This document shows positions 18,153 to 26,253 of a stretch of 64,000 nucleotides of DNA, one piece after another. Both the position numbers and the translations under genes were made by a program. The stretch comes from Clostridia bacterium. GTDB taxonomy: Bacteria > Bacillota > Clostridia > Lutisporales > Lutisporaceae. Numbering within the stretch: the stretch's first letter is position 1; each line of letters opens with the position of its first letter. The stretch lies in NCBI GenBank assembly GCA_035628995.1, contig DASPIR010000023.1, positions 248,001 through 312,000 of the forward strand, read 5' to 3'. The notes under the pieces are model-generated. The model was not told where the DNA came from. It saw nothing but the letters and a program-made list of their open reading frames with translations, and did no database searches.

Positions 18153-18180
18153 TATAATATGTCATTTTTACTCTACTGGT
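18153..18180 (-). promoter_or_regulatory. Sigma-K-like promoter of dpaA-dpaB-dapG
   Basis: AC at 18180-18179 (minus strand), 17-nt spacer, CATATTATA (complement of 18153-18161), matching AC-N16/17-CATANNNTA. B. subtilis spoVF is a known sigma-K target. Confidence 0.6.
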
Positions 18181-18223
18181 GATTGTCCCACACCAATGCT
18201 GGTTCAGCCAATTTTTAACATAC

Positions 18224-18262
18224 AAAAAGAGTTACAAGCTTTGCTTTGCTTGTAACTCTTTT
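18224..18262 (-). terminator. Intrinsic terminator of ylmC
   Basis: AAAAGAGTTACAAGC pairs perfectly with GCTTGTAACTCTTTT over an 8-nt loop, then T; begins two bases after the ylmC stop and isolates the dpaA unit. Confidence 0.93.
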
Positions 18263-18263
18263 C

Positions 18264-18512
18264 TCATTTTAAAATATCCGCAAAATCTATTATTATCATG
18301 TCATTGCCTATTTTCTTTATTCTTTCCCATGGAATCTCAATATATCTCTTATCAATGAAAAAGGATAGTGTGCCTTTATTCTCAGGGACTATCAGTGCTT
18401 TAATCTTGCCAGTCTCTCCATCCAGGAGCAAATCACAGTCTCCAAGGTATCCCAACCTTTCACAATCCGGAAGAGACACTATTTCCTTACCGCTTAACTT
18501 ACTGAATCTCAT
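18264..18512 (-). CDS. ylmC: YlmC/YmxH family PRC-barrel sporulation protein
   Basis: An 82-residue PRC-barrel protein. Visible: MRFSKLSGKEIV at the start, a barrel core around LGYLGDCDLLLDGETGKIKA, and IPWERIKKIGNDMIIID at the end. Homologues (YlmC, YmxH) are conserved in endospore formers and placed next to the dpaA locus; the molecular role is not established. ATG at 18512 with AGGTGATACC. It is the last gene of the M16 protease-dut-ylmC unit. Confidence 0.9.
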   Translation of the reverse strand: MRFSKLSGKEIVSLPDCERLGYLGDCDLLLDGETGKIKALIVPENKGTLSFFIDKRYIEIPWERIKKIGNDMIIIDFADILK

Positions 18513-18587
18513 GGTATCACCTCACCAATAAATTAAATATAAAAGCCATACTTAAGTATATTAGTAAAGTAGACAAATATTCCTAAT

Positions 18588-19046
18588 TTATGTCCCTGTT
18601 GAGCCGAAGCCGCCAGCGCCTCTCTCTGTTACCTCAAGCTTATCCACTTCATGAAGCTTTGCATTTATTACCGGCATGAATACTATCTGTGCTATTCTAT
18701 CTCCGGACTTTATTATGTAATCGCTGATGCTGAGGTTAATTACCGGACAAATTATCTCACCGGTATAATCAGAATCAATTACTCCAACACAGTTTGCGAG
18801 GGATATACCATATCTGCTGGATAGCCCGCTTCTGGGAAAAACAAAACCACCGATACCGCTGCGGGGAATCTGTATTGCTATACCAGTTTTCACCATGGCT
18901 CTTTCACCGGCTTTTATTATAATGTCCTCCGGGATACAGGCACTTAAGTCCATGCCTGCAGACCCTGCTGTAGCATATTCCGGAATCTTCGCCTCCAAGC
19001 CTTTATCACTGCTTGTCCTTATGTATTTTACAATTATCTCGTCCAC
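18588..19046 (-). CDS. dut: dUTP diphosphatase
   Basis: Trimeric dUTPase hydrolysing dUTP to dUMP, limiting uracil in DNA and feeding dTMP synthesis. The five conserved motifs are present in 152 residues: AGSAGMDLSA (1), PRSGLSSR (2), GVIDSDYTGEI (3), GDRIAQIVF (4) and the C-terminal RGAGGFGSTG (5). GTG at 19046 with AAGGAGG. It lies 42 bp after the M16 peptidase gene, an arrangement common in Clostridia. Confidence 0.97.
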   Translation of the reverse strand: MDEIIVKYIRTSSDKGLEAKIPEYATAGSAGMDLSACIPEDIIIKAGERAMVKTGIAIQIPRSGIGGFVFPRSGLSSRYGISLANCVGVIDSDYTGEIICPVINLSISDYIIKSGDRIAQIVFMPVINAKLHEVDKLEVTERGAGGFGSTGT

Positions 19047-19088
19047 TGCAACTCCTCCTTAAAAGAGTTTCCAATTTTTCACGCTGCC

Positions 19089-20345
19089 TTATTTAAACAT
19101 ATCTCTTATATCGGTATTGTTTTCCATAGAACCGATTACTGCAGCACCCATGCTGTCTGTATCGAATATATGCTTTATTATGCTGCTTACGCTGTCCATA
19201 TCTACATTGTTTATTCTTTCCAATACTTCAGTGGGAGAATATATTCTATCAAGCAAAAGCTCAGATTTCCCAATAGAAATCATTCTTCCGCTTGTGCTCT
19301 CCAACCCAAGTATATAGCTGCCTTTAAGCTGCTCCTTAGAGTCGTAAAGCTCTTCCTCTGTAATTCCTGTTTTCTTCATTTCCCGTATTTCCTCCATTAT
19401 GAGCGTTGCTACGCTTTTCAAATTGTCAGGCTTTGAACCCGCATAAATGGAAAACAAGCCGCAGTCCTCGAAGGAGGATGGATATGAGAATACTGAGTAT
19501 GCAAGTCCTCTGTCTTCTCTAATCTTTTGGAAAAGCCTTGAGCTCATGGCTCCTCCAAACACATTGTTCAAAATCAGCATTGGATAGAAGGCTTCATTCT
19601 TTATATCAACCCCATTAAAACCCATGCAAAGGTGCACCTGTTCCGTAACCTTGCTCTTGAGTGTATACTCAGACTCAAACCTTGGGATTATGATGTTCGC
19701 AGAACTATTATCCTTCTGCTCTGCCTTCTCAAAATATCCTTTTATCTTTTTGACTACCTCATTATGTTTGAAATTCCCTACTACAGAGATGACTATATTC
19801 TGAGGAATGTAGTTTTCATTAAAGTAATGCACTATTCTTTCTCTATTAAGGTTCTCCAAAGAATCTTCAGTTCCCAGAATAGACATTCCCAGCGGGTTTC
19901 CTGACCATACTGCCTGACTAAAAAGGTCATGAACAAGATCCTCTGGAGAATCCTCGTACATACTTATTTCTTCTATGACTACGCCTCTCTCCTTATCTAT
20001 TTCTTCACTGGAAAAGTTGGAGTTGAAAAACATATCCGCCAATACATCCAGAGCTATATCAAAATGCGTATCGAGCACCTTGGCGTAAAAGCATGTACAT
20101 TCCTTGGAAGTGAAGGCATTAAGTTGTCCTCCAATTTTATCGATGCTATTGGCAATTTCCTTCGCTGATCTGTTTTTTGTCCCCTTAAAAAGCATATGCT
20201 CGATGAAATGCGAAATTCCGTTGTTTTCAAAATTTTCGTATCGTGAGCCCACTTTAACCCATATACCGATAGAAACTGAATTAACATATGATATTTCTTC
20301 AGTAACCAATCGTATGCCATTTATCAAAAGTTCTTTTTGAAACAT
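19089..20345 (-). CDS. M16 family zinc peptidase (MlpA/PepR type)
   Basis: Insulinase-family metallopeptidase of 418 residues. The inverted zinc motif HxxEH is seen as HFIEHMLFKGT (about 45-55), with the distal Glu in EERGV-type segment DKERGVVIEEISM (about 120). The C-terminal half has the non-catalytic M16 domain with EDRGLAYSVFSYPSSF. Homologous to B. subtilis MlpA, also encoded between ylxY and ymxH. ATG at 20345 with CAGGAGG. A sigma-A promoter begins at the end of ylxY. Physiological substrate is unknown; processing of small secreted or regulatory peptides is inferred. Confidence 0.93.
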   Translation of the reverse strand: MFQKELLINGIRLVTEEISYVNSVSIGIWVKVGSRYENFENNGISHFIEHMLFKGTKNRSAKEIANSIDKIGGQLNAFTSKECTCFYAKVLDTHFDIALDVLADMFFNSNFSSEEIDKERGVVIEEISMYEDSPEDLVHDLFSQAVWSGNPLGMSILGTEDSLENLNRERIVHYFNENYIPQNIVISVVGNFKHNEVVKKIKGYFEKAEQKDNSSANIIIPRFESEYTLKSKVTEQVHLCMGFNGVDIKNEAFYPMLILNNVFGGAMSSRLFQKIREDRGLAYSVFSYPSSFEDCGLFSIYAGSKPDNLKSVATLIMEEIREMKKTGITEEELYDSKEQLKGSYILGLESTSGRMISIGKSELLLDRIYSPTEVLERINNVDMDSVSSIIKHIFDTDSMGAAVIGSMENNTDIRDMFK

Positions 20346-20388
20346 TGTTAACCTCCTGAAGTATTTAGTATTCTAAACTGTACATCTC

Positions 20389-20417
20389 ATTATATATAAA
20401 GTGTTATTTTTTTTCAA
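20389..20417 (-). promoter_or_regulatory. Sigma-A promoter of the M16 peptidase-dut-ylmC unit
   Basis: TTGAAA (complement of 20412-20417), 17-nt spacer, TATAAT (complement of 20389-20394). The -35 overlaps the ylxY stop codon. Confidence 0.8.
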
Positions 20418-21127
20418 TTATTTTCTAAAACGTCACTTACTGTCGTTATTTCATAGCCATGGCCTTTTAAGCTTTCAATCATCTGTGGAAGAGCTTCTAT
20501 AGTAACCTTTGTGGGATGCATTAGTACTATTGCACCATTATGATGCTTTTTCTCCAAGCGTTGCAGTATCTTGTTATAATCCTTGGTATTCCAGTCTATC
20601 GTGTCTATGCTCCACATTATAACCTTATACCCCAAGGCTTCTGCAGAGGATACCACAGTATCATTCAAATCGCCATATGGCGGTGCAAAGAGCTCGGTCT
20701 TACAGCCGGTAATCCTTTTAACGATTTCTTCTGTTTTTAAAATTTCCTGTTTGTTCGCTTCAGGTGTCAGTTTGCTGTGGTATAAATGCTTGTAGCCATG
20801 ATTGCCCAACTCATGCTTGTCATTATGTATGCTCTTTAACAACTCCTCATTCTTCTCCGCCCATTGACCTCCGATAAAGAAGGTTATTTCCATATTGTTT
20901 TCTTTAAACAGCTTAAGCATCTGAGGCAAGTATTCTTCTCCCCAAACTACATTGCAAGCGAAGGCTATCTTCTTTTCATCTTCCAGACCTTTATATATTG
21001 GTTCATAGTAGTTCATTGTATTTATGCTTATCATCCGTAATGCTGCTATGAAAAGAAGCAGAAACGCGAGCATTATGAGTATCACTAGAAGCTTTTTCTT
21101 ACTGATTATTATTAACCTGGATTTCAA
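20414..21127 (-). CDS. ylxY: YlxY-type polysaccharide deacetylase-like sporulation protein
   Basis: Membrane-anchored NodB-fold protein, 237 residues from TTG 21127 (GGAGGG six bases upstream; the longer frame to 21169 lacks a ribosome-binding site). One transmembrane segment follows a basic start (KKKLLVILIMLAFLLLF). NodB motifs 2-5 are recognisable: NHGYKH, FAPPYGDLN, SIDTIDWN and VLMHP. Motif 1 (normally TFDDG) reads FACNVVWG, so the usual catalytic aspartates are missing and activity is doubtful. Position before the M16 peptidase matches B. subtilis ylxY-mlpA. A weak sigma-E-like -10 (CATATATT, complement of 21147-21154) lies upstream. Confidence 0.85.
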   Translation of the reverse strand: MKSRLIIISKKKLLVILIMLAFLLLFIAALRMISINTMNYYEPIYKGLEDEKKIAFACNVVWGEEYLPQMLKLFKENNMEITFFIGGQWAEKNEELLKSIHNDKHELGNHGYKHLYHSKLTPEANKQEILKTEEIVKRITGCKTELFAPPYGDLNDTVVSSAEALGYKVIMWSIDTIDWNTKDYNKILQRLEKKHHNGAIVLMHPTKVTIEALPQMIESLKGHGYEITTVSDVLENN

Positions 21128-21221
21128 GACTATCCCTCCAAATTTAAATATATGGGTATAGTTATTCATATTCAGAGAAGAAGTCCAAAATACAGGTATT
21201 TAAAACATAAAAAAATCTTAC

Positions 21222-21248
21222 TCGTGGCACGTGGCTCGAGGCTCGTGT
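21222..21248. repeat. Dispersed intergenic repeat, copy 2
   Basis: A run of the words CTCGTGGCACGTGGCTCGAGG and related steps, similar to the parts of copies at 4862-4996 and 55650-55745. It sits at the border between the accessory island and ylxY. Confidence 0.5.
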
Positions 21249-21249
21249 A

Positions 21250-21280
21250 AAACAAAGAAAAACGACCTTTCGATCGTTTT
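21250..21280 (-). terminator. Intrinsic terminator closing the accessory island
   Basis: AAAACGATC pairs with GGTCGTTTT (one G-T wobble) around a GAAA tetraloop, followed by TTCTTTGTTTT; two bases after the stop of the gene at 21283. Confidence 0.88.
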
Positions 21281-21282
21281 GA

Positions 21283-21636
21283 TTAATGCCTGATTTTTTT
21301 AATTATCCTATCCAAACCCCATGACAGCAGGTATCCCAATATTGCTATTGCTGCATATATGAGAGCATATGCAAGTCCTGAGCTATTGAACCTTACTAAT
21401 ATCACCAGAGCTGCTGCCAGTGCCGAAATAATTGCAGCAGCAACCAAGCCTATCCTCAGACGCTGAGATAATATTCCTGATATAAGTGCTGAAGCAGGAA
21501 AGAGTATAACCAGCAAGAAAGCCAGTTGCCCCAAATCATCTGGTGAAGTATAAGGTGCCAGCAGTACCGAAAGGGTGTTAAGGCCAATCGACACAATCAA
21601 AACTACTAAAATCCTAAGATATTTCTTATTATTCAT
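21283..21636 (-). CDS. Small four-helix membrane protein (TIGR04086-like)
   Basis: A 117-residue hydrophobic protein with four predicted membrane helices (around residues 8-28, 39-58, 63-83, 89-108) and a basic C-terminal tail DRIIKKIRH. It resembles the TIGR04086 family of uncharacterised clostridial membrane proteins; no function is known. ATG at 21636 is favoured because AGGATGGTG precedes it; the frame continues four codons to 21648. Last gene before the terminator and ylxY, so it could belong either to the island or to the core. Confidence 0.75.
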   Translation of the reverse strand: MNNKKYLRILVVLIVSIGLNTLSVLLAPYTSPDDLGQLAFLLVILFPASALISGILSQRLRIGLVAAAIISALAAALVILVRFNSSGLAYALIYAAIAILGYLLSWGLDRIIKKIRH

Positions 21637-21684
21637 TAAGTGCACCATCCTATTTATCGATTCATAACCATTTACGCTTCCCCC

Positions 21685-22116
21685 TCAACCCTTTATCTTG
21701 AAAACAATAATTCCTGAAATCATAATGGCAATTCCAAGGAGTTTTGTAATATCAAACTTTATCACCGGGCTGCTGAATAACCCAAAGGAATCAATGATTG
21801 TTGCAGCTATAAGCTGCGTAACCAGTAAGATAGCTACGCTATAGGTTGCACCAAGAGCTGAAATTGCATTCATTACGCTGAATAGTATTAGTACTCCCAG
21901 CATGCCTCCAATTAAATACAGTTTATTTGCCTCTCCAATTCTTTTAAAGCTTCCACTTCCTACGGCCATCATTATAATAAATGTGAATACAAACCCACTT
22001 GCATGAACAAAGGTATTTGTTTCCCAAAAACCTATCTTTTCACTTAATCTTGTATTGAATACTCCCTGCAGGCTTATAAATATTCCTGCTGCTATTGAAA
22101 ACAATATTCCGTTCAT
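21685..22116 (-). CDS. DMT superfamily membrane protein (YdcZ/DUF606 type)
   Basis: A 143-residue protein with five hydrophobic helices: starts MNGILFSIAAGIFISLQGVFNTRLS, with the family motif GVFNTRLSEKIGFWETNTFVHASG (split across residues 18-41) typical of short EamA-related DUF606/YdcZ transporters, which usually act as dimers. Transported compound unknown. ATG at 22116 with AAAGGAG. It lies 30 bp after the YcaQ-like gene and may be co-transcribed with it, which would place it under the same LexA control (inference). Confidence 0.85.
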   Translation of the reverse strand: MNGILFSIAAGIFISLQGVFNTRLSEKIGFWETNTFVHASGFVFTFIIMMAVGSGSFKRIGEANKLYLIGGMLGVLILFSVMNAISALGATYSVAILLVTQLIAATIIDSFGLFSSPVIKFDITKLLGIAIMISGIIVFKIKG

Positions 22117-22146
22117 GTCATTACTCCTTTACATTTGTATATCGCT

Positions 22147-23370
22147 TTATTCTAACCATCCTAATTCATTCAATACTGAAGTTTTTTCTTCGATTCTAAT
22201 TCCATCTGCCTCTAAAAACTCTGCAAACTGCTTAAAGCATTTATAGAGTTCATCCATTAACCCCTTACTCTGTTTAATTCCAGGTTCCCACCACCAGTTT
22301 TTCACAATCAAGGTCCCAGCGCTCTTATCCCAACCCGGCTCAAACCTTGCTACGAACTTATCACCATAAAGCACCGGCAGTACATAATAGCCGTAGCTTC
22401 GCTCTGAAGCGGGCTTATATACCTCCCACCTGTAATCAAAGTCAAACAGTTCCTTTATAAGCTTCCTGTCCCAGAGCAAATTGTCTAATGGAGCCAGAAC
22501 AGCGGCATGCTTTGATGACGTTTTGCCATTTAATATGCTATCCAACAGTCCCTTGTCCTCACACTTAATATAAAGTGGATACTTTACTCCCTCAACCAAT
22601 ACCTCTAAAATAATATTCTCTTCTAAAAGCTGTGCAAAAGCAGCATTTCTCTCTTTGCTTTTTAATCCATTTATCCCAAGCCAGGCATCCCCTGCTTTGT
22701 TCCAAAGCATGCCTATACCGCCTATTCTCCTAAGAACATACCAGCGATAATACTGACTGTCAGTAGTGTTTGGATCTAATGCGAACAACAGTTCTTCTGA
22801 AATGTGACGATAAGCAAAATCATATATTCTGCGAGTATAAGCCTTGTGATGTATGATGAGTTCTCCCCAGAAATACATGCTTTCCAATGCTGCACGGGAT
22901 ATGCTTGTGGGTGCCCAAGACCAATCAACTGTTTCTGAATAGCCCAAATCGATGGAGGACACAGGTCCTCTATCTTCTATATCTTTACGTATCTTGGACA
23001 ATACATTATTGATAGGCCTGTCACTGTTTCCCAGCCTTTGTTTTGCCGCTTCCCTTAATCGGTTGAAATATGGCCAATCTTTTATGCAATAAATGGACAT
23101 GTTTTTATCCCAGCCATCTATAAGCTTGCGATCCTCATACAACAGCTCCTGCAGCAGCTTTGGCTTAAAGTCTTTAATCCTTGCTTGCAGTACTAGTTCA
23201 TGATTATGCCCTACGATATTCAGCGGGTCAAACTGAATGCATCCCACCTTGCTGATATAATCTATTATCCCTTGCTTTCCGGCGAACATTTGTTTGCCCA
23301 TCAAGCCATGATATGTAAGAATGAATTGGCGAGCCTGCTTTTTTGTGATTTTTATTGCTTCCATCCACAT
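22147..23370 (-). CDS. YcaQ/AlkX-like winged-helix DNA glycosylase
   Basis: A 407-residue HTH_42 family protein. E. coli YcaQ unhooks DNA interstrand crosslinks and excises alkylated bases using a Gln-x-Asp motif; here the matching motif is Q46-F47-D48 in CIQFDPLN, followed by the family segment VGHNHELVLQARI. Downstream are a winged-helix region and a C-terminal DNA-binding part with LDNLLWDRK and YKPASERSYGYYVLPVLYGD. ATG at 23370 after GAGGT. Upstream is a consensus LexA operator inside its promoter, good support for a repair role. It is the only island gene with a clear DNA repair regulon signature. Confidence 0.88.
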   Translation of the reverse strand: MWMEAIKITKKQARQFILTYHGLMGKQMFAGKQGIIDYISKVGCIQFDPLNIVGHNHELVLQARIKDFKPKLLQELLYEDRKLIDGWDKNMSIYCIKDWPYFNRLREAAKQRLGNSDRPINNVLSKIRKDIEDRGPVSSIDLGYSETVDWSWAPTSISRAALESMYFWGELIIHHKAYTRRIYDFAYRHISEELLFALDPNTTDSQYYRWYVLRRIGGIGMLWNKAGDAWLGINGLKSKERNAAFAQLLEENIILEVLVEGVKYPLYIKCEDKGLLDSILNGKTSSKHAAVLAPLDNLLWDRKLIKELFDFDYRWEVYKPASERSYGYYVLPVLYGDKFVARFEPGWDKSAGTLIVKNWWWEPGIKQSKGLMDELYKCFKQFAEFLEADGIRIEEKTSVLNELGWLE

Positions 23371-23399
23371 TAATACCTCGGTTTTCTTTTCTTGGTAAT

Positions 23400-23428
23400 A
23401 GTATGCAGAACATCTGTTCGTTTGTCAA
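23400..23428 (-). promoter_or_regulatory. LexA-controlled promoter of the YcaQ-like glycosylase gene
   Basis: TTGACA (complement of 23423-23428), 17 nt, CATACT (complement of 23400-23405). The spacer holds CGAACAGATGTTCT (complement of 23407-23420), a full match to CGAACRNRYGTTYC except the last base. A second promoter TTGACG-16-TATAAT lies just upstream (23433-23460). Confidence 0.82.
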
Positions 23429-23463
23429 TATTATTATACCTGCCTCCATAGCAGCGTCAAGCC

Positions 23464-23652
23464 CTACCAGAACATCGCAGCAATAGAAGCAGCAAGTAAT
23501 ACATTTATTCGCTTCAAAAGTGCACTTGGATAAATGTCATAGCTGTAATTCTGGCTGTAAAACCTTGAAAAGTCAAGTATTATGAACCAGATGCTCAAGG
23601 CTAGTATAATAAATAGAGTTATAGAAACATAAAACTTCTTTACGTTTGTCAT
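23464..23652 (-). CDS. Small membrane protein, unknown
   Basis: A 62-residue ORF with two hydrophobic segments (FYVSITLFIILALSIWFIIL and the C-terminal RINVLLAASIAAMFW). No family recognised. ATG at 23652 preceded by AGGTAAG; placed 15 bp after the ArsC-like gene, so it is probably translated from the same message. The size and hydrophobicity give limited support. Confidence 0.55.
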   Translation of the reverse strand: MTNVKKFYVSITLFIILALSIWFIILDFSRFYSQNYSYDIYPSALLKRINVLLAASIAAMFW

Positions 23653-23667
23653 ACTCTTACCTACCAG

Positions 23668-24006
23668 CTACTCCCATGTTTTCCAGACATCAGGCACATA
23701 TCCCACAGTTGCCAGCTTGCCATTTCTCACAATAGGAGTTATGTACAGCTTAGGGTTCTCAAGCAATATTTCTTTCTTTATGATACTGCTGTTTATCTTG
23801 TTTAGGTTTAGCCTCTCATAATCATTTAAGTTCCTATTCATGAGATTAGCCAGACCTACAGCAGCCTCCACGCTGTCCAACTCCCTTTTGCTGAGACTCT
23901 TTACTGTCAAATCAATGTATTGGAACTTTATATTGCGTTCCTTGAAATATCGCTGAGCCTTTTTGGTATCAAAGCATTTATCTATCCCAAATATTTGTAT
24001 ATTCAT
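23668..24006 (-). CDS. ArsC/Spx-family thioredoxin-fold protein
   Basis: A 112-residue member of the arsenate-reductase-like family (ArsC/YffB/Spx). The N-terminal active-site region reads GIDKCFDTKKAQRYFKE, with a single cysteine (Cys11) rather than the CxxC of redox-sensing Spx, and a C-terminal TPIVRNGK segment typical of the fold (cis-proline before beta 3). Reductase with glutathione or another thiol is possible, transcriptional Spx function unlikely. ATG at 24006. Sits tightly between the two-domain GNAT gene and a small membrane ORF. Confidence 0.82.
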   Translation of the reverse strand: MNIQIFGIDKCFDTKKAQRYFKERNIKFQYIDLTVKSLSKRELDSVEAAVGLANLMNRNLNDYERLNLNKINSSIIKKEILLENPKLYITPIVRNGKLATVGYVPDVWKTWE

Positions 24007-24020
24007 CCTTAAGCTTCTCC

Positions 24021-24881
24021 TTAAGCATTAATCTCCAGAATCATCTCATACTGCTCAACATAGCACTCAAATCCCAATGTACTTAAAAAGTCCTTTGATA
24101 CTTTTGAGCGGTCATCTAAATTTAAAACTGCAGCTTTGTCCGATTCAGTGTTGTTAATCAGATCAGTCATTATGCTTCTGGCAATTCCTTTGCGCCTGTA
24201 ATTTCTATCTACACTTATCTGAGGAATATCCCCTGTTCTTTTATCAATTATTCCATAGCCAACTATTTTGCTATCAGTCCGAACTACAGAGTATACAAAA
24301 GCATTCTTTAAAGCACAGATAGACTCAATAGAATTCTGCCAGGCGGGCTGAATATCCCAAAATTCCTTCAACTGCTCCCAATCATCGGTTGTAAAGCCCT
24401 CTAAATGCTCTACAGCAAAGGTCTTCTGTGACTGATATTTACTTTTATCCAGTTTAAAGCATGAAAAGGTTCTTGATATTTCAAAGCCTTGCTTTCTATA
24501 AAGCTGGTAAGCTGATATATTCTGTTGTAGTACCTCCAATAAATACTGCTCGGCTCCTTCACATTTAAGCTGATCCAAAACATTATGGAACATCTTAGTC
24601 GTTATTCCTTGCTTTCTGTACTCTGGGACAACACCGGTTCCGGTATCGTAGGCTGTAAGCTTCCCGTTCCATTCTCTGAAGCCGTTAAGGATAAAACCAA
24701 CCAGAACCTCACCGTTAAATGCTCCCATCGATTTATCGGGAATATAACCCCTTCTCTGAAGCATTTGCTTAAGCTTCCAAAGAGGTAAGTCAATTTGTAC
24801 TTGGTAATCTGAGAATGCATTTATAAATGCTTGATGTATTATTTCTATATCTACATTTTCTAAAGTTTTATAATTGAACAT
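24021..24881 (-). CDS. Two-domain GNAT N-acetyltransferase
   Basis: A 286-residue protein with two GNAT folds. The first (about 1-140) has the acetyl-CoA loop motif VVPEYRKQGITTKM followed by YQLYRKQGFEISR; the second (about 145-284) has SVDRNYRRKGIARSIM and DFLSTLGFE. The acceptor substrate is not predictable. ATG at 24881. It begins a close-packed run with the ArsC-like gene (14 bp) and follows another GNAT gene by 22 bp. Confidence 0.88.
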   Translation of the reverse strand: MFNYKTLENVDIEIIHQAFINAFSDYQVQIDLPLWKLKQMLQRRGYIPDKSMGAFNGEVLVGFILNGFREWNGKLTAYDTGTGVVPEYRKQGITTKMFHNVLDQLKCEGAEQYLLEVLQQNISAYQLYRKQGFEISRTFSCFKLDKSKYQSQKTFAVEHLEGFTTDDWEQLKEFWDIQPAWQNSIESICALKNAFVYSVVRTDSKIVGYGIIDKRTGDIPQISVDRNYRRKGIARSIMTDLINNTESDKAAVLNLDDRSKVSKDFLSTLGFECYVEQYEMILEINA

Positions 24882-24903
24882 AATTAACCCCCTGCTAGAA
24901 CAG

Positions 24904-25404
24904 CTATAGCTTTATCCAATATTTGCATTCACCTTCAATGATGCTCTCCAATTTGCCATTGTTTCCTTCAATGACTCTTCTTGAAGGGATATTTGTCGCA
25001 TTGCATGTGATAAGTGCTTCATCAATGGCCTTATCCTTTGCTTTCTTTAGAGCTTCCCTTAAAATGATAGTGCCATATCCTTTACCACGCTCTGTAGGTC
25101 TTATGCAATAACCTATATGTCCGCCATGCTCGCGCAAGAAGTCATTTAAACAGTGCCTGAACTTTGCTATTCCTACAGGCTTAGAATCAATGTACAGCCA
25201 ATAAATTGTCTGGGGCACATATCCAGGCAGAAGATTTATACCTTTAGAATAATTCATGATCTCTTCAAGATAGTTGGGAAATTCCTCTGAAGTTATTCCA
25301 TAGGCACTGTTCATAAACCCGTTTTCTCCCGGTCCTATTTCCTTCAACATATCAAATACATCGATACCATCCTGAGCAGACAGCTCAATTAGCTCTATTA
25401 GCAT
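24904..25404 (-). CDS. GNAT N-acetyltransferase
   Basis: 166 residues, GNAT fold with acetyl-CoA motif RPTERGKGYGTIILREAL (about 108-125) and the C-terminal ATNIPSRRVIEGNNGKLES segment typical of one subgroup of clostridial acetyltransferases. ATG at 25404 has GGAGGGGG directly upstream; the in-frame TTG at 25419 lies inside that ribosome-binding site and is rejected. Acceptor unknown. Confidence 0.88.
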   Translation of the reverse strand: MLIELIELSAQDGIDVFDMLKEIGPGENGFMNSAYGITSEEFPNYLEEIMNYSKGINLLPGYVPQTIYWLYIDSKPVGIAKFRHCLNDFLREHGGHIGYCIRPTERGKGYGTIILREALKKAKDKAIDEALITCNATNIPSRRVIEGNNGKLESIIEGECKYWIKL

Positions 25405-25459
25405 CTTAACCCCCTCCAAATAACTTTTTTAGCATCTGAAGTTATATAGCTTCAATAGA

Positions 25460-26230
25460 TTATTTATCCTTATTCCTGATATATATATGCTTTATCCTTG
25501 AATTGCTGGACTCCCTTTCCTCAATCTGAAAGCGTTTTAGACTCTTAACAAGAGGAGTCAGCTTGGAAAAGCCGTAGTTCCTGGCATCAAAATCAGGTTG
25601 TTTCTTGGATATAAGATTACCAACATCAGCAAGAAAAGCCCATCCATTATCATCTGCAACATCGTTTACAGATGCAGATATCAGGTTGATTATTTCGGTG
25701 CCAATCTCCACGGAGCTGATTTTAGTTTCATGTTCAACAACATCAGCTTTACGGCTGTCGTTGACGTCTATTTCATCATGTTTGACAGGTGCATTTATAA
25801 TTTCAATATATATGAACTTATCGCATGCGACAATAAATGCACTGGGCGTTTTTCTCTCACCTATGCCAAAGACCTTCATACCTGCTTCACGCAGTCGTGT
25901 AGCCAGTCTTGTGAAGTCGCTGTCGCTTGATATTATGCAAAAGCCGTCAACCTTTTCGGAATATAATATATCCATTGCATCAATTATCAAGGCAGAGTCT
26001 GAAGAGTTCTTCCCGGATGTATAACTATACTGCTGTATTGGAGTTATTGCATTTTCCAGCAAGGAATTCTTCCAGCCTGATAAGGTGGCTTTCGTCCAGT
26101 CCCCATAAATCCTTTTTATTGTAGGTGTCCCGTATTTAGCCACCTCCTCCAATATACCCCTTATATTCTTGTATGGAACATTTTCTGCATCAATAAGTAC
26201 CGCAAGTCTTAAATCTTTTGTATCTGACAT
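25460..26230 (-). CDS. NYN-domain (PIN-like) nuclease with LOTUS/OST-HTH domain
   Basis: 256 residues in two parts. The N-terminal NYN domain (about 8-150) has the acidic catalytic pattern VLIDAENVPYKN, DSALIIDAMDILYSEKVDGF and ISSDSDFTRLATRLRE expected for a metal-dependent ribonuclease. The C-terminal part (about 178-250, GWAFLADVGNLISKKQPDFD and GFSKLTPLVKS) matches an OST-HTH/LOTUS RNA-binding fold. Such MARF1-like proteins probably process RNA; the target is unknown. ATG at 26230 after GGGAG. Confidence 0.88.
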   Translation of the reverse strand: MSDTKDLRLAVLIDAENVPYKNIRGILEEVAKYGTPTIKRIYGDWTKATLSGWKNSLLENAITPIQQYSYTSGKNSSDSALIIDAMDILYSEKVDGFCIISSDSDFTRLATRLREAGMKVFGIGERKTPSAFIVACDKFIYIEIINAPVKHDEIDVNDSRKADVVEHETKISSVEIGTEIINLISASVNDVADDNGWAFLADVGNLISKKQPDFDARNYGFSKLTPLVKSLKRFQIEERESSNSRIKHIYIRNKDK

Positions 26231-26253
26231 TTATTTTCTCCCTTCTAAGTAAT

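Noticed and set aside
22782..22795. CGAACAACAGTTCT as a second SOS box
   Set aside because: It lies inside the YcaQ-like coding sequence and the central four bases do not fit the RNRY rule.
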